From assembly GCA_021806135.1 (NCBI GenBank), contig JAJZYB010000012.1, positions 1-44,683 on the forward strand: a DNA stretch of 44,683 bases. Direction: 5' to 3'. The translations under genes were made by a program, and so were the position numbers. The notes beneath the pieces are model-generated. The model was not told where the DNA came from. It ran no database searches and saw only the letters and a program-made list of their open reading frames with translations. Origin of the DNA: Thermoplasmata archaeon (lineage in GTDB: Archaea; Thermoplasmatota; Thermoplasmata; Lutacidiplasmatales; UBA184). The stretch's first letter is position 1. Each line of letters begins with the position of its first letter. Shown in pieces: positions 23,946-31,816 of this stretch.

Positions 23946-25994
23946 ATGACCACCGAGCCGGTCGGCCTCCTCCGCGGGAAGGGACAGTTCCTGGACGACC
24001 TGCGCTTCCCGGGACTTCTGCACATGAAGGTCCTCCGGAGCATCCATGCGCGAGCCCATCTTCTCCGCGTCCCCTCTTCCTTGGTGGGCCGTGACCTCCA
24101 CGCCGTGCTCCCCTCCTCCGGAGAAGGGGCCGCGGCGGGCCTCACCGGGGTGGGCGAACCCGCGGTGGCCCAGGATCTGGTGAACTACGTGGGCCAACCG
24201 ATCGGGGCTGTCCTCGCTCCTACCCTGGCCGAGGCGGAGGATATGGCCGCTTCGGTGGAGGTGGAGTACGATCCCCTCCCTCCTGTGGTCACCGTCGAAC
24301 AGGCGCTTTCCGCCCCCCCGATCCATTCCGGGGTCTCCTCCAACGTGATGACGGAGTTCACCCTGGGGGAACCCATCGGGGACCTGAACGCCCCGGTGGT
24401 CCTGGAGGACCGTTTCCAGATCGCCCGGGTGGCCGCCAACCCGTTGGAGACCCGGGGAGCGCTGGCGCTCTTCGAGGGGGGAAGGCTCACCCTGTACGCT
24501 TCCACCCAGTCCGTCTTCTCCGTCCGCGGAGCGCTCTCCCAAGTCCTGGGCATGTCCCCCGAGTCGGTCCGGGTGGTCCAGACCGACACGGGGGGGGCTT
24601 TCGGATCGAAGGGGTCCCTCTACCCGGAATACGTTCTCCTCGCCCACGCCGCCATGCGGACCGGGCAACCGGTCAAGTGGAGCGAGACCCGCCGGGAGCA
24701 CCTGACCTCCTCCCGGCACGGGCGGGGGACCGAGGGGCACGTGAGACTTCACGCCGGGCGGGATGGCCGGGTCCTGGCCTTGGAGGGGGAGGTCCTGGTG
24801 GATGCGGGGGCGTACCTCTGCGGCCTGAACGGATCGACGCCCCGGTTCATCGGTTACCAGCTCACGGGACCTTACGGGATCCCCCGCGCCTTCGTCCACG
24901 CGCGCTCCCTCTACACGAACAAGGTCCCCCTCGGTCCCTACCGGGGAGCGGGACGACCCGAGGCGGCTTTCCTGGTGGAGCGGATGATGGACCGGCTCGC
25001 CGACGAGCTGGGCCTCGACCCCGTGGAGGTCCGCCGGCGGAACACCACCGAAGTACCCACCCTCTCCCCGCTCGGTTTGCAGCTTCCCCCCAGCCGCCCC
25101 TTCCTGGAGGAGGCCGTGAAGGCCCTCTCCTGCCCCTCGCCCCTCCCCCGGGGGGCCGGGTTCTGCTTGTTCGTCCTGGTCCCTGCGCTGGCTCCCGGGG
25201 AGGGCGCCCGAATACGGGTGAAGGACGGGAAGCTGGAAGTGGGGGTGGGGTCCCACAACCACGGGCAGGCCCACGGTGCCTGGACCGAAAGGCTGCTCAC
25301 CGAGGAACTCGGCGTTCCCCCCGACCGCATCGTCATCCATACCGCCGACACCGACTTCCTTGGACGGGGCATCGGCTCCTGGGGCAGCCGCTCCGCCATG
25401 GCCGGGGGGGCGGCCGTCGTGGCGGCGGCCCGCCGGCTTCGACGGGAGGTGGAGGAGAGGACCGGCGGGTTCGATGTGGACCGCCTCCTTGCCGGGACCT
25501 GGGACGTCACCGTCTTCGAACCGCAGTCCGGCCAGGTGAACTCCCTGGGGGCCAACCTGGTCCTGACCAGTGTGGACTCCCTGGGACGGGTGACCGTCGA
25601 AGAGGTCCTCGCCTATTACGATCTCGGCCGGGTACTCGTCCCCAAGGCGGCGGAGTCCCAGGTCATCGGGGGCACCCTCCAGGCGATCGGAGAGACGCTC
25701 TCGGAAGAGGTGGTCTACGACGCCGCCGGTCAGGTCCTCACCGGTAGCCTGGCGGACGCCGGACTCTTCCCCGCGAGCCCGGGCACACCCGTCCGGGTCA
25801 AGTTCCACGGAGCCCCCTCACCGATCCCTCCGGGGACGAAGGGCGTGGGGGAGTCCCCCACGGTCGGGGTCCCTCCCGCGCTCGTCCGGGCCCTGGAGAC
25901 CTCCCTCGGTCACCGGATCACGGACCTACCCGCCCGGGGACCCCGGCTCCTGGCCTGGAAGCGCCGGGGACCCGTCGCCTCCAACCCCTCTTGA
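23946..25994 (+). CDS. xanthine dehydrogenase/aldehyde oxidase family large subunit
   Basis: A 682-residue molybdopterin-binding subunit. Landmarks are LLRGKGQFLDDLRFPGLLHM (8-27), YVGQPIGAVLAP (80-91), TGGAFGSKGSLYPE, PYRGAGRPEAAFLVERMMD, GSHNHGQAHGAW, GSWGSRSAMAGG and GTKGVGESP with the catalytic Glu636. The AYXCSFR loop of form I CO dehydrogenase is absent, so an aldehyde or purine-type hydroxylase is more likely. It is about 80-100 residues shorter than usual, mainly after RNTTEVPT. No FeS or FAD subunit gene is nearby, which is unusual. It follows the wtp operon by 113 bp, and that operon could supply its metal. Confidence 0.85.
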   Translation: MTTEPVGLLRGKGQFLDDLRFPGLLHMKVLRSIHARAHLLRVPSSLVGRDLHAVLPSSGEGAAAGLTGVGEPAVAQDLVNYVGQPIGAVLAPTLAEAEDMAASVEVEYDPLPPVVTVEQALSAPPIHSGVSSNVMTEFTLGEPIGDLNAPVVLEDRFQIARVAANPLETRGALALFEGGRLTLYASTQSVFSVRGALSQVLGMSPESVRVVQTDTGGAFGSKGSLYPEYVLLAHAAMRTGQPVKWSETRREHLTSSRHGRGTEGHVRLHAGRDGRVLALEGEVLVDAGAYLCGLNGSTPRFIGYQLTGPYGIPRAFVHARSLYTNKVPLGPYRGAGRPEAAFLVERMMDRLADELGLDPVEVRRRNTTEVPTLSPLGLQLPPSRPFLEEAVKALSCPSPLPRGAGFCLFVLVPALAPGEGARIRVKDGKLEVGVGSHNHGQAHGAWTERLLTEELGVPPDRIVIHTADTDFLGRGIGSWGSRSAMAGGAAVVAAARRLRREVEERTGGFDVDRLLAGTWDVTVFEPQSGQVNSLGANLVLTSVDSLGRVTVEEVLAYYDLGRVLVPKAAESQVIGGTLQAIGETLSEEVVYDAAGQVLTGSLADAGLFPASPGTPVRVKFHGAPSPIPPGTKGVGESPTVGVPPALVRALETSLGHRITDLPARGPRLLAWKRRGPVASNPS

Positions 25995-26062
25995 TCCGTG
26001 CCTCAGGAGAGCGCGCCCGCGGCCTGTCGCCATCCGCGAGGCTCGCCTGCAGGACCACCGGC

Positions 26063-27190
26063 TCATCCTCGGTCGCGCTCGAGCGCCTGGGTGTACCCTT
26101 CCAGATACCGCATCACCACCTGGTCCCAGTCGAACCCTGCCGCCGTCTCCCTGGCCCTCGCGCCGGCCCTTCGGCGCGCGTCCTCGGAGCCGAGGAGCGC
26201 CCGCAACGCCTCCGTGAAGGCAGGAACGTCCGAGACCACCCGCCCACCTCCTTGCCGGGCAAGCTCTTCGGCCGCCCCCGCATCGAACGCCACAAAGGGC
26301 AGCCCCGAGGCCATGGCCTCCAAGAGGGCCAGGCCAAACCCCTCGTACTGGGATCCCTGGACGTACACGTCCGCCCCCCGATAGACCCGGAGAAGCTCCG
26401 ACTGGGGGAGCGGGCCCAACGGCAAGAGCTCAACCCCCCGCTGGTTGGCCAATGCCTTGACCGAGGAGAGGTCGTGGGCGGTCCCCGGGAGGTCCCGGCC
26501 CACCACCACCAGGGCCACTTCGTCCCGTAGCGGCGTGAGCGCCTCCACCAGCCGGTCCACCCGTTTGTTCGGCCAGAAACCCCCGACGTAGAGCGCGGTG
26601 AGCGGCCGATCGATGGCGTAGCGGGCCCGGAGATCCAGTGGTGCGACCGGTTGGCCAAAGCTCACGGCGTCGAACCCCTCCCCCACCACACGGACCCGGT
26701 CCCGGGGATACCCGAACCCCGTGATCCGGCGAGCCTCGGCCTCCGTGAGGGCGAGGTAGCCTCGGAAGGCCCGGAGCGCCCGGGGGAGGTAGGTCTCGAA
26801 GTAGAGCCGGTTCCGGAGGGAAGGCTCCATCATCCACTGATAGAAGTCGTGGGGGGTCACCACCTTCGCGCCGGGCAGCAGCCGGGCCACCGGCAGGAGG
26901 AAATCCGCACACCAGATCCGGTTCCCGCTCAGGTGGAGGATGTCGTAGTCGATGGACCGCACCGTGCGCCAGTACCGGCGGGGGACCCGAAAGCCTCCCA
27001 CCCGCCGGAGGGCGAGGCGCCGGACCCGCACCCCCCCCATCTCCTCCTCTGTCGGGGAGCCCGGCTCCTCCTGCGTCAGGACCGAGACCTGGTGCCCGCG
27101 CTTCACCAACGCCTGGGCGAGCCCGTGGGTCCATCGCTCGGTCCCGCCCTCTGCCGGCAGGAAGCGGTGGTTGATGAGGAGGACTCGCAC
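26063..27190 (-). CDS. GT4-family glycosyltransferase
   Basis: A 375-residue GT-B enzyme. The N-terminal domain starts MRVLLINHRFLPAEGGTERWT, a common GT4 opening with the GG acceptor loop. The C-terminal domain has LYVGGFWPNKRVDRLVEAL, VVVGRDLPG, and GLALLEAMASGLPFVAFDAGA with the conserved glutamates. No transmembrane segment is seen. GTG 27190 is the start. It lies 82 bp after Pelota on the same strand and converges on the hydroxylase gene. Substrates are unknown; it may glycosylate lipids or surface proteins. Confidence 0.85.
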   Translation of the reverse strand: MRVLLINHRFLPAEGGTERWTHGLAQALVKRGHQVSVLTQEEPGSPTEEEMGGVRVRRLALRRVGGFRVPRRYWRTVRSIDYDILHLSGNRIWCADFLLPVARLLPGAKVVTPHDFYQWMMEPSLRNRLYFETYLPRALRAFRGYLALTEAEARRITGFGYPRDRVRVVGEGFDAVSFGQPVAPLDLRARYAIDRPLTALYVGGFWPNKRVDRLVEALTPLRDEVALVVVGRDLPGTAHDLSSVKALANQRGVELLPLGPLPQSELLRVYRGADVYVQGSQYEGFGLALLEAMASGLPFVAFDAGAAEELARQGGGRVVSDVPAFTEALRALLGSEDARRRAGARARETAAGFDWDQVVMRYLEGYTQALERDRG

Positions 27191-27272
27191 GGACCCGGAT
27201 AGGCCGCCCCCTACAAGGGCATGCCGGGCCCACGTTCCCCCCCTCCTTCCGCGCGGGGAACGGGCGTGCCGG

Positions 27273-28355
27273 TCAGCCTGGGGGTTCCTTCGACCTGGAC
27301 GGGAGGAAGGGGTAGCGAAGCAGCGCGGCCACCCCCCCCAGTCCCCGGAGGCGTCGCCCGGCCTCGCCGTCGGACCTCACGATCAGCACCCCGGATTGGG
27401 CCTGGTGGGCGCTCTCCACCAGATCCTGTACCGGGCGCTCCGTGAGCCGGTCCTCCAGGACCAGAAGGGTCTCCACCGCCGACGCCCGGACCGCCTGGAA
27501 GACCTCGTGGTCCCCCACCGCGCCCATCCCTCCTCCCCCCAACGACCGGAGCAGCCGCTCCACCGTGGCCTCCTCCCGCGCCACCACGCTGGCGGAGAGC
27601 GCCTCTTCGGCCTTCCCAGACCGGAGGAGCTCGTGGATCCCCGGCAGACCGGATTCCGACGTGCCGAAGACCCGGATCCGCCCCTTCCACTCCGGAGAAC
27701 GTTCGACCAGGCGGCGGGCGAGCTCCTCTTTGAAGAATCCCGGGCCGGAGACCACCACCCCCTGCGCCCGGGCGAGCTCGGGGACCAGCACCTGGAGAAG
27801 CTCCTCCACATACCCTTCCCGGTCCTTCTCCCGGCCTGACGCCCTGGTCCGACCATACTTCCCGAGCCCCCGGGAATCCCGCTCATCGACGAGCTCCACC
27901 GATCGTCCCTTCAGCCGGACCACCGCCGAGGAGCTCGTGTCGGCGCTGGCCAGCAGGAGGACGGGCTCCTCGGGGTTCCGGAGCCCCTCTTCCAGGAGCG
28001 TCCGGTCCGAAGGGGAGAGCGCGGACTTGGTGATCGTCACATCCGCCCCGACCTCGAGGTCCAGGGTGTGGTAACGCCCCGCCTCAGGGCTCTCCTCGGT
28101 GATCGGACCGGTGACCCGGACGTGTCCGGTGAACTCGTGGAACTCCACCCGCTCCACCCGGAGCGTGAGGAAGAGCGTCCGCCGGTCCCTCTGGGCCGCC
28201 GGCGTGTCCGACGGGGCTTCCGAATCCCGCCGGGTGGTCACCGCCCCCATCCGGTCTCCCGGCAGCACGAGCCGGGAGAGCCTCCACAGGTCGCTCGGTG
28301 TCTGAACCTTGAGCCTGAGGACTCCCGTATGAGGGTCCTGGAAGAGGAGCTTCAC
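27273..28355 (-). CDS. pelA: mRNA surveillance protein Pelota
   Basis: A 360-residue aPelota/Dom34. It binds the empty A site of stalled ribosomes with aEF1A and recruits ABCE1 for subunit splitting (no-go and non-stop rescue). The N-terminal Sm-like domain shows DLWRLSRLVLPGDRMGAVTTRR; the central domain has GVVVSGPGFFKEELARRL; the C-terminal eL30-like domain has AVETLLVLEDRL and GVLIVRSDGEAGRRL. The GTG at 28355 is chosen because homologues begin with a short MKLL-like strand and a GAGGT ribosome site lies 4 bases upstream (28360-28364). The frame runs on to 28409 but that part is not conserved-looking. Confidence 0.93.
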   Translation of the reverse strand: MKLLFQDPHTGVLRLKVQTPSDLWRLSRLVLPGDRMGAVTTRRDSEAPSDTPAAQRDRRTLFLTLRVERVEFHEFTGHVRVTGPITEESPEAGRYHTLDLEVGADVTITKSALSPSDRTLLEEGLRNPEEPVLLLASADTSSSAVVRLKGRSVELVDERDSRGLGKYGRTRASGREKDREGYVEELLQVLVPELARAQGVVVSGPGFFKEELARRLVERSPEWKGRIRVFGTSESGLPGIHELLRSGKAEEALSASVVAREEATVERLLRSLGGGGMGAVGDHEVFQAVRASAVETLLVLEDRLTERPVQDLVESAHQAQSGVLIVRSDGEAGRRLRGLGGVAALLRYPFLPSRSKEPPG

Positions 28356-28394
28356 GATGACCTCGCGGAGGAAGCCCCCCACCTTGTTGGGGGG

Positions 28395-28757
28395 AGGAAT
28401 CCCCGACACCTATGCGGACTCGATGCCTGTCGCGTACCGTGTATCCGGTTGCCGATGGACGCACGCCTGCCACCCACGAGGTGGAGAAAGGCACTCCCGC
28501 CCATCCAGCGGGAGCAACGGTTGAAGTGGCGCGCTCGATCGGGAACGATTGCCGGGGTAGTGGCCCGCGAAAGGAAGGGCCGGCGCGAGAAGCCTGTGAA
28601 CGTCCCCTCGGCACGTCGGGCCGCAGACCCGCCCAGCGCGGGGTAGCGATTGGCAACCCCGAAGTCGACCGGCCCATCGTAGCGGGGAGTGAAGAACTGT
28701 GCGGACATGGTTCCGACCTCAGTTACAAGCCTCCCGTCTTAACGGGAGGTCGTTGAC
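28395..28757 (+). mobile_element. probable IS200/IS605-type right-end remnant
   Basis: The stretch between the pelA leader and the RHH promoter has no convincing gene. Its right edge, AAGCCTCCCGT-CTTA-ACGGGAGG then TCGTTGAC, closely resembles the subterminal hairpin and cleavage tract of IS200/IS605 (tnpB) elements; the 8-bp stem is perfect. An open plus-strand frame of 114 codons (28412-28756) reads through the hairpin, as decayed tnpB tails often do, but I cannot align it with TnpB. The left boundary is a guess, and no TnpA or RuvC-like motif is present. A MITE-like or omega-RNA remnant is the alternative. Confidence 0.4.
28730..28749 (+). repeat. 8-bp perfect hairpin, IS605-like
   Basis: CCTCCCGT at 28730-28737 pairs with ACGGGAGG at 28742-28749 around a CTTA loop. 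It is followed three bases later by TTGAC (28753-28757). Confidence 0.8.
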
Positions 28758-28858
28758 GTCAGTGGGGCCGCAGCACCCCACCCCCCCGGACCGATAAGGT
28801 CCCGCGGCGAGGAGAAGAGCGCCCTTCCCCGACCCGTGGAAGCCGAACGAAGGCAATG

Positions 28859-28864
28859 TTTATC
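28859..28864 (+). promoter_or_regulatory. TATA-like element of the RHH-FtsZ operon
   Basis: TTTATC predicts a transcription start near 28888, inside the palindrome at 28885-28899, and a leader of about 34 nt. A second AT-rich candidate, CATATG at 28877-28882, lies closer to the start codon. Confidence 0.45.
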
Positions 28865-28884
28865 TGCCATTACGTTCATATGCT

Positions 28885-28917
28885 GTTTGTCCGACAAACG
28901 GATGGGTAGTGTCCGAC
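28885..28917 (+). promoter_or_regulatory. candidate operator: palindrome plus repeated core
   Basis: GTTTGTC-C-GACAAAC at 28885-28899 is a perfect 7-bp dyad. Its core GTCCGAC (28889-28895) recurs as a direct repeat at 28911-28917, 22 bp or two helical turns away, just before the RHH start codon. This layout suits a ribbon-helix-helix repressor that binds its own promoter. Confidence 0.6.
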
Positions 28918-28921
28918 GGCC

Positions 28922-29308
28922 ATGGCCGAAACCTCCGAGCGCGTAACAGTGCGCATCCCACAGGAGATCCTCGAGGGTCTCAAACGCATTCAGGAGGCTC
29001 GCGGTCACCCCACCATCTCCGACACCATCCGGGTCGGCCTTGAACATTACATCCAGGTGGAGCTCCCCTCCGCCAGGGCCCGGAAGACCGTGGTGAGCCT
29101 CCCCCACCAGGACTACCTCCACTTGGAGGAGCTCGCCGAAGAAGGGGTCTCCGTGGACATCGATGACGCCATCCGCACGGCGGTGCGCGAATACATCCGG
29201 ATCCGTCTGGAGCAGTTCGGTGGTCGGCCCTCCCCCCCCGACCCGAACAACGCCAAGGGACCCCCGGACGGCACCCTCATCTCTGAGGGCAGCTCCTCCG
29301 GGACCTGA
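28922..29308 (+). CDS. tandem ribbon-helix-helix regulator (CdrS/CdrL-like)
   Basis: A 128-residue protein with two ribbon-helix-helix units in one chain. The first (residues 6-46) reads ERVTVRIPQEILEGLKRI with TISDTIRVGLEHYI. The second (54-98) reads KTVVSLPHQDYLHLEEL with DIDDAIRTAVREYIR. The C-terminal 28 residues are disordered-looking. It lies 25 bp before a divergent ftsZ. In haloarchaea an RHH protein, CdrS, is encoded with ftsZ2 and controls cell division; this pair has the same order. A palindrome overlaps its predicted start site, which suggests autoregulation. Homology to CdrS itself is inferred from context, not shown. Confidence 0.8.
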   Translation: MAETSERVTVRIPQEILEGLKRIQEARGHPTISDTIRVGLEHYIQVELPSARARKTVVSLPHQDYLHLEELAEEGVSVDIDDAIRTAVREYIRIRLEQFGGRPSPPDPNNAKGPPDGTLISEGSSSGT

Positions 29309-29333
29309 AGCGCCGAGGGACCGGGAACCGTCC

Positions 29334-30356
29334 ATGGCCGAGCCCTCCCCGGCCCCTCCGGGGGCCCTCGATCCCTCCTGGGCAGAGCTCGCCCGCCCCC
29401 CGAGGGGGCTCGTGGTGGGATTGGGAGGGGCCGGCTCGGAGGCCGTCAGCGAGGTGTACGACCGGGCCTTCCCGGGGGTGGAGACCCTCGCGATCAACAC
29501 CGACGGACAACACCTGCTCCGGAGCCGCGCGCACCAGAGGATCCTCCTCGGCCAACGGGAGCTCAAAGGCCGGGGAAGCGGGGGTAACCTTCCCTCGGTC
29601 CTCAAGGCCACCGAGGACGCCCGGGAAGAGCTGCGGAACCGGCTCCGGCCCTACGACCTGGTCTTCCTCGTCGCCGGGCTGGGAGGAGGCACCGGCAGCG
29701 CGCTCGCCCCCTTCTGCCTGGCCCTCGCGCAGGCGGAGGGGGCCATCCCCATCACCAGCGTCTTCCTTCCCTTCCACGCCGAACTGAACGGTAGCCGCAT
29801 CCTCCGGGAGAACACCCTCCGCGCCCTCTCGGAGCTCAAACGCGCAGGGGGCCTGCTCCTCCCCTTCTCCAACGAGAAGCTGCGCCGGTACGACCGGTTG
29901 CCCGTCCGCCAGGTCTTCCAGTTCCGGAACGCCTACCTGAAGGCCCTGGTCTCCGGGCTCATGGACATGCTCCAGCACCCCTCCGAGGTGAATGTGGACC
30001 TCTCCCACCTCCACCGCCACCTTTCCCGCGGCGGCCTGACCACCCTCCTCACCGGGGAGGGCCACCCCTCCGACCCGGAAGGCCTCGCCCGGCAGGCGCT
30101 CCACGATGGGCTGCTTGACTTCCACCTCACCGAGGCGGGGCCGGCCCTCCTCTTCGTGGAGGGAGGCTCCGAACTCACCCTGGGAGCCTATCACCGCGTG
30201 GTGCAGGCCTTTCGGGCCGAGCTCAAGGACCCCCCTGACCTCATCCCCGGCATCCGGGTCCATGAGGAGCGCTGGGACTCCGTCCGGGTCACGCTCCTCC
30301 TCGGGGGCCTCCCGGAGGAGTCCCTGGCCCAGGCCCTGGGCCCCCTCGAGCTCTAG
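29334..30356 (+). CDS. ftsZ: divergent FtsZ-family tubulin GTPase
   Basis: A 340-residue FtsZ/tubulin family protein. GLGGAGSEAV (29-38), AINTDGQ (53-59) and the GTP-binding G box GLGGGTGSALAP (115-126) are clear. The T7 synergy loop, which completes the GTPase site of the next subunit and is NxDFAD in bacterial FtsZ, reads NVDLSH at 220-225, so the second acidic residue (Asp212 in E. coli) is replaced by His225. There is no long C-terminal tail. The ATG at 29334 is chosen by position after the RHH stop. Its last 4 bp overlap the end of trmY tail to tail. It probably acts in division but may have reduced GTP turnover. Confidence 0.88.
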   Translation: MAEPSPAPPGALDPSWAELARPPRGLVVGLGGAGSEAVSEVYDRAFPGVETLAINTDGQHLLRSRAHQRILLGQRELKGRGSGGNLPSVLKATEDAREELRNRLRPYDLVFLVAGLGGGTGSALAPFCLALAQAEGAIPITSVFLPFHAELNGSRILRENTLRALSELKRAGGLLLPFSNEKLRRYDRLPVRQVFQFRNAYLKALVSGLMDMLQHPSEVNVDLSHLHRHLSRGGLTTLLTGEGHPSDPEGLARQALHDGLLDFHLTEAGPALLFVEGGSELTLGAYHRVVQAFRAELKDPPDLIPGIRVHEERWDSVRVTLLLGGLPEESLAQALGPLEL

Positions 30357-30967
30357 GCCGATCCGCCAGCGGCGCCCTCCTCCCTTAGGTCCAGCTCGTT
30401 CTGGAGCAGGACCACGCACTGGGAGGCCCGCAGCGACCGGGGTCCGAGCCGGACCCGGGGGATACCGGAGCCCAGGAGGATCTCCCGCTCCCTCGGGGTG
30501 GGGTCGAAGACGTCCCCCAGCACTCCGGCAACCTCAGCGCCCAAGGGGTACTGACGCACCGGCGCCCCCCCTTCCTCCGCCCAGATGGCTCCCGGTTGCC
30601 GGACGAACGCGAGGAGGTCCTCCTCCGCGCCAGGCCCCACAAAGACCCCCGGGCTCGCCTCCAGGCTCCGATCGTGTCGGCCCGCGGACCGGACCAGCGC
30701 GTTCTTCAGCAGTGCGGCCGTGGAACGTTCGTCCGGATTGAGATAGCGGAGCCGTTCGCCCACCAGGTGGATCCGGCGGCCCCCCCCTCCGTCCCGCAAG
30801 AGAAGGAGATCGAGCTCCGTGTCCCTCCGTAGGCCGTTCGAGACCAGGAAGGCGGCCCCGACCGCCTGGGCCACTTCGTCCATGCGGCCACCCCCGTTGG
30901 CGAGGTCGTTCAGGGAGAAGTCTCCATCCGCTGGAACCCGGTGGACCAGGAGAAGGAAGCGCCTCAC
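30353..30967 (-). CDS. trmY: tRNA (pseudouridine-54-N1)-methyltransferase
   Basis: A 204-residue SPOUT methylase of the archaeal TrmY (DUF358) family, which makes N1-methylpseudouridine at tRNA position 54 in the T loop. The start MRRFLLLVHRVPADGDFSLNDLANGGGRMD and AFLVSNGLRRDTELDLLL fit the family, and the C-terminal knot shows GPRSLRASQCVVLLQNELDL. The ATG at 30967 lies 42 bp after the DUF6015 gene, so they may be co-transcribed. Confidence 0.9.
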   Translation of the reverse strand: MRRFLLLVHRVPADGDFSLNDLANGGGRMDEVAQAVGAAFLVSNGLRRDTELDLLLLRDGGGGRRIHLVGERLRYLNPDERSTAALLKNALVRSAGRHDRSLEASPGVFVGPGAEEDLLAFVRQPGAIWAEEGGAPVRQYPLGAEVAGVLGDVFDPTPREREILLGSGIPRVRLGPRSLRASQCVVLLQNELDLREEGAAGGSA

Positions 30968-31009
30968 GGGTCACCCCTAGTCTCCGGGGCCCCGCCCCGG
31001 AACTTACGG

Positions 31010-31648
31010 TCAGTCCTCGAGGTCTCGGTCCCGGGGGATCCGGGGAGGAAGCTCGTCGGGAGAGGAAAAGCCGTCCTCCTCCTCGTCCTTCTGCCAGACA
31101 TGGTCCCCCAGGTGATGGTAGATGTCATGGTCGGCCGGGGGAAACGAGACACCCCCCAGGGAGGGAGCGGTGGGGAGCCGGACCAGGGTCGGGGATTCCA
31201 ACGTTTCGCCCGTCGCCTCCGCCTCTTCCCGGGCCAACTCCAGGATACGGTCCTTCCGGAACATCCAGTAGTGGATCCGCCATTCCCTCCCGTCATAGAG
31301 GGTGGTCTCGTCGCGCTCCGTCTCCAGGATGCCACAGTCCTCCAGCATGTAGAACGTGTCCCGGTCGTCGGGCTCGAGCACGTTGTCGATGATCCGCTCG
31401 TTGAATCCGAAGAAGTTGAGGATGTTAGAGGCGATCGCCTCCGCGTCCTCCTTGCGCATTCCGTCGTGGCCGACGCTGCGCCGGACCGCCATCGAGAGGG
31501 CATTGAGGTCGATGGTCGCCGAACTGCCCTCCAGCCGGACGGCGGGCCGGCCAACCGACCCCTCCCATCCCGTTTGGTCCAGCGGTACGGGTCCCTTCAG
31601 CGAGACGCGCTGCCCACCAGAAATGCCGGTCCTGAGCTTGCTCGACAT
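31010..31648 (-). CDS. DUF6015-like conserved archaeal protein
   Basis: A 212-residue acidic protein. Its centre has RKEDAEAIASNILNFFGFNERIIDNVLEPDDRDTFYMLEDCGILETERDETTLYDGREWRIHYW, a pattern I recall from DUF6015 proteins of Thermoplasmatota (quoted here only as two short anchors: NILNFFGFNERI and TTLYDGREWRIHYW). The helical middle followed by a beta-like YDGREWRIHYW looks like a winged-helix-type module. The C-terminal tail is rich in Asp and Glu. The ATG at 31648 has a TATA-like GTTTATG about 32 bp upstream. trmY follows. No function is known. Confidence 0.6.
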   Translation of the reverse strand: MSSKLRTGISGGQRVSLKGPVPLDQTGWEGSVGRPAVRLEGSSATIDLNALSMAVRRSVGHDGMRKEDAEAIASNILNFFGFNERIIDNVLEPDDRDTFYMLEDCGILETERDETTLYDGREWRIHYWMFRKDRILELAREEAEATGETLESPTLVRLPTAPSLGGVSFPPADHDIYHHLGDHVWQKDEEEDGFSSPDELPPRIPRDRDLED

Positions 31649-31676
31649 GCTGAAGAACAAAGGAGCGAATGGGGGG

Positions 31677-31683
31677 CATAAAC
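31677..31683 (-). promoter_or_regulatory. TATA-like element for the DUF6015 gene
   Basis: On the minus strand GTTTATG is centred 32 bp before the ATG at 31648, consistent with a very short leader. Confidence 0.5.
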
Positions 31684-31785
31684 CTTCCCACGGTTTTGTT
31701 TCACCCCCCATGTGAACGCACGTCACGCCTCCCCTCGAGCGGGACCGGAGAGCCTTCCCGGGACCCCTCCGTCCGGCCGGGAGCC

Positions 31786-31790
31786 TTATA
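31786..31790 (+). promoter_or_regulatory. TATA box for the methyltransferase gene
   Basis: TTATA is centred 29 bp before the ATG at 31817, supporting that start over an open frame beginning at 31712. Confidence 0.55.
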
Positions 31791-31816
31791 CAGGAGCCCC
31801 GGTCCACGCCTTATCG

